From the NCBI GenBank assembly GCA_023436065.1, contig JAEZKU010000030.1:1-64000 (forward strand): a DNA stretch of 64,000 nt, written 5' to 3'. Below the pieces are notes generated by a model that saw only the letters and a list, made by a program, of their open reading frames with translations, had not been told where the DNA came from and ran no database searches. Source of the stretch: Bacillota bacterium. GTDB taxonomy: Bacteria > Bacillota > Clostridia > Lachnospirales > Lachnospiraceae. The translations under genes were made by a program, and so were the position numbers. Numbering within the stretch: the first letter of the stretch is position 1; each line of letters starts with the position of its first letter. This document shows, piece after piece, positions 1 to 7,318 of the stretch.

Positions 1-47
1 GCAGATTGGCGTTAAGATACGCCGGGAAAGAAGGGAGAGGTACGGTA

Positions 48-680
48 ATGACAGATAAAGTATTTGATAACAATCAAGTAAGTATTGCAGGAGAGGTAAT
101 CAGTGATTTTACGTTCAGCCATGATGTATTTGGAGAAGGATTTTATGTTCTTGAGGTGGTAGTTAGCAGGTTAAGTAATTCTTATGACATGATTCCGGTC
201 ATGGTTTCGGAACGGCTGATTGATGTGAAGCAGGATTATAAGGGTAAGTTTGTAGAGGTTATTGGGCAATTCCGATCCTATAATCGTCATGAGGAAAGTA
301 AGAATAAGCTAGTGTTGTCGGTCTTCGCAAGGGAGATTAAAATGGTTGATGAATTATCAGAGACTGCGAAGCCAAATCACATATTCCTGGATGGTTTTGT
401 ATGTAAACCGCCGATTTATCGTAAGACTCCCCTTGGAAGGGAGATTGCGGATGTGCTTCTTGCAGTTAACCGTCCTTATGGTAAGTCTGATTATATTCCT
501 TGTATCTGTTGGGGGCGTAATGCAAGATTTGCAGAAGGTTTTACTGTCGGAGGTCATGTTCAGATCTGGGGAAGAATCCAGAGCAGGGAATATCAGAAGA
601 AGGTGAATGACGTGGATTTTGAGAAGCGTGTTGCCTATGAGGTATCCGTAAGTAAGCTGGAATATCTGGAGGAGTATTAA
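48..680 (+). CDS. single-stranded DNA-binding (OB-fold) protein
   Basis: A 210-residue protein that looks like a clostridial SSB-type protein with two OB-fold-like halves. The second half carries the SSB-like pattern CICWGRNARFAEGFTVGGHV followed by QIWGRIQSREYQKK. By family it would bind single-stranded DNA during replication or repair. The frame is open upstream to base 6, but ATG 48 is preferred because AAGGGAGAGG (31-40) sits about 7 bases ahead of it. It is monocistronic here and followed at once by a terminator. Canonical SSBs are shorter and end in an acidic DDDIPF-like tail; this one ends LEYLEEY, so it may be an accessory paralogue rather than the main SSB. Family call fairly sure, role inferred. 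Confidence 0.75.
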   Translation: MTDKVFDNNQVSIAGEVISDFTFSHDVFGEGFYVLEVVVSRLSNSYDMIPVMVSERLIDVKQDYKGKFVEVIGQFRSYNRHEESKNKLVLSVFAREIKMVDELSETAKPNHIFLDGFVCKPPIYRKTPLGREIADVLLAVNRPYGKSDYIPCICWGRNARFAEGFTVGGHVQIWGRIQSREYQKKVNDVDFEKRVAYEVSVSKLEYLEEY

Positions 681-691
681 TCATACATGTT

Positions 692-734
692 ACGGGTTTA
701 TGGTTCTGGTATGGAGCCATGAACCCGTTTTTTT
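692..734 (+). terminator. intrinsic terminator after the SSB-like gene
   Basis: ACGGGTTTATGG pairs with CCATGAACCCGT (one mismatch) around a short loop, followed by a run of seven T. It ends the SSB-like transcript before the repeat array. Confidence 0.85.
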
Positions 735-743
735 GCGGTGTGA

Positions 744-1064
744 TTCTTTTCCTGATATTATATCTGATGTCCAAGTAAGTTTGTCTATCTATGTACTATA
801 TCAGGAGAGAGCCTACGATGGTTAATGAATAAATAGTGTCAAAAGGTGCTGCGCACTTCTTTTCCTGATATAATACACCGATATCCAAGCAAGCTTGTCT
901 ATCTATGTACTATATCAGGAGAGAGCCTACGATGGTTAATGAATAAATAGTGTCAAAAGGTGCTGCGCACTTCTTTTCCTGATATAGTACACCGATATCC
1001 AAGCAAGCTTGTCTATCGATGTACTATATCAGGAAAGCACCTGCGGTGCTTTTGACACTATATT
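744..1064. repeat. tandem palindromic MITE-like repeat, about 2.8 units of 114 bp
   Basis: Two full units and a left-truncated one repeat with a 114-bp period: TAGTGTCAAAAGG recurs at 834 and 948, CCAAG at 771 and 885. The last unit (947-1061) is closed by 13-bp terminal inverted repeats, ATAGTGTCAAAAG and CTTTTGACACTAT. Its interior is also palindromic (TTCCTGATATA near 976 against TATATCAGGAA near 1025, around the core AAGCAAGCTTG), so one strand could fold into a long hairpin. The same family recurs at 2564-2816 and, decayed, near 45164. There is no ORF inside, so it would depend on a transposase elsewhere if mobile. Confidence 0.85.
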
Positions 1065-1252
1065 AAGACTAAAATATGTAGGTCAAAACATGAAGTATTA
1101 ATCCTAAAACCTAAAATAAAAAACAAAAAATATAACACAAAAATAAAAACCATGAATATAGACTATAACAGGAATGCTAATCATAATGACAAAGATTGAT
1201 TATCTCAGCTTCACTTATGACTCACATTACGAAAATATTGTCAATTTTCTTG

Positions 1253-1282
1253 TTGACAATATTATGGATATAGTGCTAATAT
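1253..1282 (+). promoter_or_regulatory. probable sigma-A promoter of dapA
   Basis: TTGACA at 1253-1258 and TAATAT at 1277-1282 with an 18-bp spacer. It lies about 30 bases upstream of the lysine aptamer, the right place for a riboswitch leader. The roughly 200 bases between the repeat array (1064) and this promoter are AT-rich with nothing else recognisable. Confidence 0.6.
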
Positions 1283-1314
1283 GTGCTTACAAATCAAAAT
1301 TGCATATTGCTTAT

Positions 1315-1477
1315 GGTAGAGGTGCATTGTTTATGAGTATTCTGCGGGATATGTCAGGGATAGAGGAACGCAGAGAAAGGAAGCAATGCCGAAGTGGTAA
1401 TAACCTGAATTATTACTGCTGGGCATATGGTTAAGAGCCATATGACTGTCATCAATAACTTGATGGAGCGCTGCCTA
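1315..1477 (+). ncRNA. lysine riboswitch (L-box) aptamer
   Basis: Landmarks of the lysine aptamer appear in order: AGAGGTGC near 1318, GGGATAGAGGAACGC, AAAGGAAGCAATGCCGAAG, CTGCTGGGCATATGG, AAGAGCCATATGACTGTCATC and the closing GGAGCGCTGCC. GGTAG (1315-1319) pairs with CTGCC (1471-1475) to close P1, and GCATATGG pairs with CCATATG in one arm. It lies directly upstream of dapA, the first committed lysine/diaminopimelate enzyme and a classic L-box target. When lysine binds, the downstream terminator at 1578-1602 should form and shut off dapA. Assignment from consensus recall; a covariance search would settle it. Confidence 0.92.
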
Positions 1478-1577
1478 AAGAATATTTTATACTTATCAGT
1501 GAGGATAGGTGCATCCTACCGATCATGATAACTGTATCCTGATAATTTATCAGCATGCAGCAAAGAATTCTTTAGTG

Positions 1578-1602
1578 TCGACTCTCTGGGTCGATTTTTT
1601 TT
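1578..1602 (+). terminator. riboswitch expression-platform terminator
   Basis: TCGAC (1578-1582) pairs with GTCGA (1590-1594) around a TCTCTGG loop and is followed by an eight-T run. It lies between the lysine aptamer and dapA, so it is the likely regulated terminator. The stem is short, and the bracketing TTTAG and CTAAA could lengthen it. Confidence 0.6.
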
Positions 1603-1666
1603 CGCTAAAAATCATGGTTACCGGACAATACCTTTTAAGCATGCCAAAAAACAGGAGGAATGAATA

Positions 1667-2557
1667 ATGGCAGTATTTAAAGGAGCAGGTGTAGCAATTG
1701 TAACACCATTCACAAAGAACAATGAGGTGGATTTTGATAAGCTCGGAGAGCTGATCGAATACCAGATCGCCGGGGGCACGGATGCGATCATTATCTGTGG
1801 AACGACAGGAGAGGCCTCGACTCTGACACATGAAGAACATCTCGAATGCATCCGTTATACGGTGAACAAGGTTGCGAAGAGAGTTCCTGTTATTGCAGGA
1901 ACAGGTTCCAACGCTACCGATACCGCAATTTATCTTTCTCAGGAAGCTGAGAGCTATGGCGCAGATGCTTTACTTTTAGTGACACCCTATTATAATAAGG
2001 CAACGCAAAAGGGATTGATTGCACACTTCACGGAGGTCGCTAATTCTGTGAAGATCCCTATTATCCTATATAATGTGCCCGGACGTACCGGCTGCAATAT
2101 TACTCCACAGACCGTGGCTACGTTGGTTAATAATGTGGATAATATCGTCGGAATTAAAGAAGCCAGTGGAAATATCGCTCAGGTTGCAGAAGTAATGCAA
2201 CTCACTGGAGGTAAGATTGATCTGTATTCCGGATGTGACGAGATGGTAGTGCCGATCATGAGCCTTGGCGGTATCGGAGTAATCTCTGTATTATCTAACA
2301 TAGCACCCAGAGAAACCCATGACATGGTTATGAAGTATCTGGAGGGTGATGTGGCTGGAAGCCGGGAGCTTCAGTTGAAATACCTGCCGCTGATCAATGC
2401 ACTGTTCTGTGAGGTAAATCCGATCCCTGTGAAGAAGGCTGTCAATCTGATGGGCATGAATGTAGGACACCTGAGAATGCCGTTGACCGAGATGGAACCG
2501 GCTAACGCAGAACGTTTACTGAAGGAAATGCAGGCAGTAGGGATTAAGACTGTCTAA
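1667..2557 (+). CDS. dapA: 4-hydroxy-tetrahydrodipicolinate synthase
   Basis: DapA condenses pyruvate with aspartate semialdehyde in the cytoplasm, the first committed step to diaminopimelate (peptidoglycan, and dipicolinate for spores) and lysine. The protein has 296 residues, usual for the family. Visible active-site features are the CGTTGEAS loop (Thr46-Thr47), Tyr135 in LYNVPGRTG with Arg140, and the Schiff-base Lys164 in VGIKEASG. ATG 1667 follows AGGAGGAATGA at a normal distance. A lysine riboswitch lies directly upstream, so feedback control by lysine at the RNA level is expected. dapB follows about 360 bp later on the same strand, separated by palindromic repeats. Confidence 0.97.
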   Translation: MAVFKGAGVAIVTPFTKNNEVDFDKLGELIEYQIAGGTDAIIICGTTGEASTLTHEEHLECIRYTVNKVAKRVPVIAGTGSNATDTAIYLSQEAESYGADALLLVTPYYNKATQKGLIAHFTEVANSVKIPIILYNVPGRTGCNITPQTVATLVNNVDNIVGIKEASGNIAQVAEVMQLTGGKIDLYSGCDEMVVPIMSLGGIGVISVLSNIAPRETHDMVMKYLEGDVAGSRELQLKYLPLINALFCEVNPIPVKKAVNLMGMNVGHLRMPLTEMEPANAERLLKEMQAVGIKTV

Positions 2558-2563
2558 TCAATA

Positions 2564-2816
2564 ATAGAAAGTGTCAAAAGATGCTGCACACTTCTTTTAC
2601 CTGATTTAATATACCGATAGACAAGCAAGCTTGTTTATCGGTATACTATATATAAGGAAAGCACCTGAAGAAGTCACCTGAATTATTTAGCGAATAGAAA
2701 GTGTCAAATGGTGCTGCGCACTTCTTTTCCTAATATAATATACCGATATCCAAGTAAGCTTGTCTATCGGCATATTATATCAGGAAAGCACCTGCGGTGC
2801 TTTTGACACTTTCTAT
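2564..2816. repeat. two tandem palindromic MITE-like repeats between dapA and dapB
   Basis: Two units of the family seen at 744-1064, period 130 bp (GTGTCAAA at 2571 and 2701). The second unit is intact: ATAGAAAGTGTCAAA (2694-2708) and TTTGACACTTTCTAT (2802-2816) are perfect 15-bp inverted ends. Inside, CCGATATCCAAG-TAAGCTTG-TCTATCGG forms the central stem. The first unit has diverged and lost its right end. The full gap 2558-2914 holds nothing else except the dapB ribosome site. A transcript crossing it would form a stable hairpin, so it may work as a leaky terminator or an mRNA-stability element. Confidence 0.88.
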
Positions 2817-2914
2817 ATAAAAAGGATATGCGCTTTAGGTTGGCTTCTAGATACTTTATAAAATAGAAACATATCATAATAGTGAGAATATTATCATTTT
2901 TTAGGAGGAAGCGT

Positions 2915-3670
2915 ATGACGAATATCATATTGCGGGGTTGCAACGGTAAAATGGGGCAGGTTATTACAGATATGATTGATGCGGACGAGAATGCGGTGAT
3001 TATAGCCGGCATTGATGTGACTCAGGGCCGCAATAATAAATATCCTGTATATCAGAGCTTTTCCCAATGTAATGTAAAAGCAGATGTAATAATTGATTTT
3101 TCAGCTCCGGTAAATCTGGAAGAAATGCTTGCTTATGCCATCAGCCGTAATATCGGAATTGTATTGTGCACTACCGGCTTAACCAAGGAGCAGCTTATCC
3201 TTATTGACGATGCTTCCCATCAGATACCAATCTTCCGATCAGCCAATATGTCCATGGGAATTAATCTGATCACCAAGCTCCTTCAGGAAGCTGCAGGCAT
3301 ACTCACAGAAGCCGGCTTTGATATAGAAATTGTGGAGCGTCATCATAATAAGAAGGTAGATGCACCATCGGGTACAGCACTTTTATTGGCTGATGCCATG
3401 AATGAAGTATTGAACAACGAATATCAATATAAATACGACCGTTCTGAAGAACGTGTTGCCAGAAGCCGAAAAGAGATTGGAATATCAGCAGTTCGCGGAG
3501 GCACCATTGTAGGTGAACATGAGGTGATTTTTGCCGGAACGGATGAAGTGATTGAGATCAAGCATACAGCTTATTCAAAGGCGATCTTTGCCAAGGGTGC
3601 AGTACAGGCGGCAAAATATCTTGTCGGAAAACCTGCCGGCAAGTACAGAATGAGTGACCTGATGGAGTAA
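2915..3670 (+). CDS. dapB: 4-hydroxy-tetrahydrodipicolinate reductase
   Basis: DapB reduces the DapA product with NAD(P)H to tetrahydrodipicolinate. The nucleotide-binding loop RGCNGKMG is at residues 7-14, and the family signature ERHHNKKVDAPSGTA at 141-155 holds the catalytic His and Lys. At 251 residues it is the usual size. An upstream in-frame GTG exists at 2882, but ATG 2915 is chosen because TAGGAGGAA lies 5 bases before it and the family N-terminus begins at this Met. It forms a lysine/DAP locus with dapA, though the repeats between them may uncouple the two; no separate riboswitch was seen before dapB. Confidence 0.96.
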   Translation: MTNIILRGCNGKMGQVITDMIDADENAVIIAGIDVTQGRNNKYPVYQSFSQCNVKADVIIDFSAPVNLEEMLAYAISRNIGIVLCTTGLTKEQLILIDDASHQIPIFRSANMSMGINLITKLLQEAAGILTEAGFDIEIVERHHNKKVDAPSGTALLLADAMNEVLNNEYQYKYDRSEERVARSRKEIGISAVRGGTIVGEHEVIFAGTDEVIEIKHTAYSKAIFAKGAVQAAKYLVGKPAGKYRMSDLME

Positions 3671-3725
3671 GCTTCGGGATGTGATTGGTTTGTTGCACAT
3701 TTTTCAGTATAAAGAAAGAATAATA

Positions 3726-3770
3726 TCCCCCAGGAATAAGGCGATTAAAGCTTTTCCCGGGGGATTTTCT
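3726..3770 (+). terminator. intrinsic terminator after dapB
   Basis: TCCCCCAGG pairs with CCCGGGGGA across a loop of about 25 bases, followed by TTTTCTTT. Confidence 0.85.
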
Positions 3771-3920
3771 TTGCAGGAATGGAGAAGCTAAGAAAAGCCA
3801 TAATTATGAAAATTCATTGTAGTTGTTCACAAAATTTTCGTAATCTTATTGTATCATTATTGGTATTGAGAACAAGGTTTGACCGAAAAGGCAAGCATAG
3901 AATGATAGGAGGAAGAGATT

Positions 3921-4997
3921 TTGATTGAGGTTAAAAATTTAGTAAAGCGTTACGGAAATCATACCGCAGTAGATCATTTGTCCTTTACTGTTGACAAAGG
4001 ACAGATCCTGGGCTTTTTGGGACCCAACGGTGCCGGTAAGACAACGACCATGAACATCATTACCGGATATATTTCCGCAACGGAGGGGACGGTAACCGTG
4101 AATGGTCTGGATGTATATGAGGAGCCGGAGGCTGTAAAGAAAATGATTGGCTACCTGCCGGAATTTCCGCCTCTTTATCCGGATATGACGGTCCGAGAAT
4201 ATTTAAATTTTGTAGCTGATTTAAAGAAGGTTGCTAAGAGCGAAAGAAAGCAAATGATTGAAGAAATCATGGACTCCACCATGATTACACCTATGGCTGA
4301 CCGCCTGATCAAGCATCTGTCCAAAGGCTATAAGCAGAGAGTAGGTCTTGCGCAGGCTATCATGGGATATCCTGAGTTGATCATCCTGGATGAGCCTACC
4401 GTAGGCTTGGATCCAAAGCAGATTATTGAGATCAGAGAGCTGATCAAAGAATTAAGCAAGAAGCATACCATCATCCTGAGCTCCCATATTATGCAGGAGG
4501 TAAGTGCGGTATGTGATACCATCATGATTATCGATCGTGGAAAACTGATTCTCAGTGATAGGCCGGAGAACTTAAGCACACGTATGGGTGCTACGGGAGG
4601 TATAAAGCTTTCGATAAAGGGTAATAAGGCTGATATCATTGAAGCCCTGAAGAAGGTGAACCGAATCCGTAAAATCAAAGAGAATCCTCCGGTTGAGGAA
4701 GGTGTGGTTGAGCTTTCAGTGTTCTGCAATGAGAAGGAGGATATCCGTGAGGAAGTATTTCGTGTTCTGGTAAATGCAGGGACAACGATTCTAGAGATGC
4801 AGTCCCTTCGCATGAGTCTGGAAGATATCTTCCTTAAGGTTACCAATAAAGCAACACCAACACCAATAGCCCAGAATGCAGAACCTGCTTATGAGGATGA
4901 GGAGTCTGGTGCGTCAAATATTCAGGAAGAGACAAAGGCTGAAGAGGGAATGAGAAATCAGGAAGAGGAGGTAAGCTCTGATGCTGGCAATATATAA
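3921..4997 (+). CDS. Gld-type ABC transporter ATP-binding protein
   Basis: ATPase of an ABC-2 type exporter. Walker A GPNGAGKTT is at residues 34-42, signature LSKGYKQR at 133-140 and Walker B LIILDEP at 153-159, with SSHIMQEV as the H-loop. The C-terminal roughly 50 residues are a hydrophilic acidic tail rich in Glu, unusual for the family. It starts at TTG 3921 behind TAGGAGGAAGAG. It overlaps the permease gene by 17 bp and is followed by GldG-like and DUF4340 genes, the organisation known from GldA-GldF-GldG systems of Bacteroidetes and related systems in clostridia. The substrate is not known; gliding need not be implied. Confidence 0.88.
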   Translation: MIEVKNLVKRYGNHTAVDHLSFTVDKGQILGFLGPNGAGKTTTMNIITGYISATEGTVTVNGLDVYEEPEAVKKMIGYLPEFPPLYPDMTVREYLNFVADLKKVAKSERKQMIEEIMDSTMITPMADRLIKHLSKGYKQRVGLAQAIMGYPELIILDEPTVGLDPKQIIEIRELIKELSKKHTIILSSHIMQEVSAVCDTIMIIDRGKLILSDRPENLSTRMGATGGIKLSIKGNKADIIEALKKVNRIRKIKENPPVEEGVVELSVFCNEKEDIREEVFRVLVNAGTTILEMQSLRMSLEDIFLKVTNKATPTPIAQNAEPAYEDEESGASNIQEETKAEEGMRNQEEEVSSDAGNI

Positions 4998-5844
4998 AAA
5001 AGAGTTAAGAACCTATTTCACATCGATGATCGGATATGTCTTTCTGGCTGTATTTCTGATTATCGTTGGATTATTTTTCGGAGTGTATAATTTGCTCCAG
5101 ACTTCTACAAAGATTGAATATACCTTATCCTCCATTACCTTCTTGTTCATCGTATCCGTACCGTTACTGACGATGAGAGTAATGGCCGAGGAGAACAAGC
5201 AGAAGACGGACCAGCTGTTATATACCGCACCGGTTACCGCCGGTTCCATCGTTATGGGTAAATTCCTTGCCCTGTTTTCTATCTTAGCAATGGGTATGTT
5301 AGTGGTATGTACCTTCCCCTTGATCCTCAGCTTGTACGGTAAGGTAAATATGGCTTCCGGTTATGCGGGTATTCTGGCCTTCACACTCCTTGGGGCATCC
5401 TATCTGGCAATCGGATTGTTCATCTCCTCGCTGACGGAGAGTCAGGTCGTGGCAGCAGTCATTACCTATATTACCTTTGTCCTTACCTTATTCATGGATT
5501 CAATCGGAAATATCGTTCCGAAGGACAATAAGACAGCCCTTTTCGTATTCGCGGCAATCATCGTAATCCTGTGTGTGGTTCTGTATCAGATGATTAAGAA
5601 TTATGTACTCACTGTCATTACCGGGATCATAGGAGAAGCAGCATTGATCGCTCTTTATCTTTTAAAACCGACCATATTTGATGGTTCTCTGGTCAAGGTA
5701 CTGAACTGGTTCTCAGTAATCGGACGATATGACTCCTTTTACTATGGTGCGTTTAATGTGGCAGCAATCGTTTATTATGTGAGTGTGATCGTGCTGTTCA
5801 TATTCCTGACGACGCAGGTAATCAAAAAGAAGAGATGGAGCTAA
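4981..5844 (+). CDS. ABC-2 type permease (GldF-like)
   Basis: A 287-residue integral membrane protein with about six hydrophobic helices, typical of ABC-2 permeases. It begins MLAIYKKELRTYFTSMIGYVF, the usual N-terminus of this class (cytosolic amphipathic start then the first helix), and contains PLLTMRVMAEENKQKTDQLL, a well conserved cytoplasmic segment. Its start lies inside the ATPase gene, which points to translational coupling. It would form the membrane channel with the ATPase just upstream; the GldG-like and DUF4340 proteins downstream are probably extracytoplasmic partners. Confidence 0.88.
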   Translation: MLAIYKKELRTYFTSMIGYVFLAVFLIIVGLFFGVYNLLQTSTKIEYTLSSITFLFIVSVPLLTMRVMAEENKQKTDQLLYTAPVTAGSIVMGKFLALFSILAMGMLVVCTFPLILSLYGKVNMASGYAGILAFTLLGASYLAIGLFISSLTESQVVAAVITYITFVLTLFMDSIGNIVPKDNKTALFVFAAIIVILCVVLYQMIKNYVLTVITGIIGEAALIALYLLKPTIFDGSLVKVLNWFSVIGRYDSFYYGAFNVAAIVYYVSVIVLFIFLTTQVIKKKRWS

Positions 5845-5863
5845 TGGAAAGGAGAGCGAAAAA

Positions 5864-7318
5864 GTGGATAATATGAATAGAAATGAAGAAGAGAAGATGA
5901 GCTTTCTCGGGAGAATAAAAGCATCCTTTTCCGGAAGAAATTTAAGAAGCGGAGCCTATGTGTCTCTGATCTCAGTTGTAGTGGTTGTCATTCTCCTGGT
6001 GGCAAATATGCTGGTTTCCTCACTGAAAATTGAAATAGACTTAAGCAGTCAGAATATGTATACATTGACAGAGGACACCAAAGATCTGGTTAAGAATTTG
6101 AAGGATGATATTACGGTATATTATATGGCGTCAACAGGCAGTGAACTGGATTTGTTCCAGAAGATCATCACAAAGTATGATACCCTGTCCGATAAGATTA
6201 CAGTGGAGTATAAGGATCCGGTACTGTATCCGACCTTTGCCAAGGATTATACGGACAAAGAGGTCAGCAATAACAGTCTGATTGTGGTCAACAATACCAA
6301 TGGCAGATCAAAATATATTCCTTATAATGATATGATCGTTCAGGAAGTGGATTACCAGACCTATAGCACTAATACTACAGGTGTGGATGTGGAGGGTGAG
6401 CTTACTTCAGCCATCCTGTACGTAACAACCGAGGATTTGCCGGTCATGTATGTGGTTGAGGGTCATGGAGAAACAGCACCCGGAACCTTATTTGAAGAAA
6501 CGGTTTCTAAGATGAATATGAAGCTGGAAACCTTGGATTTGCAAAAAAGTAGCAGCATTCCAGAGGAATGTGAGCTGTTATATATTAATGCTCCCACATT
6601 GGACTTTTCTGTTGAGCAAGCACAGCTCATCAAGGATTATCTGAACAATGGTGGAAATGTGATTGCCACGGTCAATGATAAGACCAATTCACTTAAGAAT
6701 TACAGAGACATCATTAATTACTACGGAATTGAAGTACAGGATGGAATGATAGTTGAAGGAAATACAAGTAATCGCGTCTCAGGCAATCCGATTCTGATCA
6801 TACCGAACCTTGGATCCAGTGATATTGTCAGCAGTGCGCGTTCTTCCAACATTCCTGTGGTTATGTACCAGGCAATGGGATTAACACAGGCTGAGACAAA
6901 GAGAAGTACGTTGCAACTGGAAGCCATCATGACCACCTCAGACGATGCATATTCCAAATTGAATGTGAATTCCACTGTAGAAAAGGAAAATGGTGATGTG
7001 GAAGGACCGTTCGACTTAGGTATTCTTGCCACAGATACCTATAATGGAGTAGATTCCAACCTTGTGGTATATTCAACCTTATATACTTTTGACGAGACAG
7101 CTTTATCCTATGAGAATACCAGCTTACTCAGCGGTACTGTAAGCAAGCTTGTAGGGGAAGGAAAAACCTTATCTATTCCTACTAAGACTTTAGGAGAGGA
7201 AAACATCTATCCTACAGCCAAGGAAGTAATCATCTGGGTAATCGTGATCTTATTCCTGATACCCGGCGCTATCCTGGCTTCCGGTATTGCGGTTACCTTG
7301 AAGAGGAGGAAGAAATAA
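5864..7318 (+). CDS. GldG-like ABC auxiliary membrane protein
   Basis: A 484-residue protein with one N-terminal helix (about residues 30-52), a large domain of about 390 residues outside the membrane and one C-terminal helix (about 457-478) followed by KRRKK. This is the layout of GldG family proteins, which contain an IFT52/GldG-like domain; the segment TVYYMASTGSELDLFQKIITKYD and the later YVVEGHGE motif fit. GTG 5864 follows GGAAAGGAGAG; ATG 5873 is an alternative. The stop codon overlaps the next ATG (TAATG), so translation is coupled. It probably works with the ABC permease; substrate unknown. Confidence 0.82.
   Translation: MDNMNRNEEEKMSFLGRIKASFSGRNLRSGAYVSLISVVVVVILLVANMLVSSLKIEIDLSSQNMYTLTEDTKDLVKNLKDDITVYYMASTGSELDLFQKIITKYDTLSDKITVEYKDPVLYPTFAKDYTDKEVSNNSLIVVNNTNGRSKYIPYNDMIVQEVDYQTYSTNTTGVDVEGELTSAILYVTTEDLPVMYVVEGHGETAPGTLFEETVSKMNMKLETLDLQKSSSIPEECELLYINAPTLDFSVEQAQLIKDYLNNGGNVIATVNDKTNSLKNYRDIINYYGIEVQDGMIVEGNTSNRVSGNPILIIPNLGSSDIVSSARSSNIPVVMYQAMGLTQAETKRSTLQLEAIMTTSDDAYSKLNVNSTVEKENGDVEGPFDLGILATDTYNGVDSNLVVYSTLYTFDETALSYENTSLLSGTVSKLVGEGKTLSIPTKTLGEENIYPTAKEVIIWVIVILFLIPGAILASGIAVTLKRRKK

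Noticed and set aside
744..1064. CRISPR array
   Set aside because: Repeats are long, imperfect and palindromic over the full unit, with no unique spacers of constant length and no cas genes.
1174..1434. 86-codon open frame upstream of dapA
   Set aside because: It runs across the promoter and most of the lysine aptamer, has no ribosome site and encodes no recognisable protein.
2882..2914. GTG start for dapB
   Set aside because: It adds a basic, non-homologous leader and has no ribosome site, while ATG 2915 has TAGGAGGAA.
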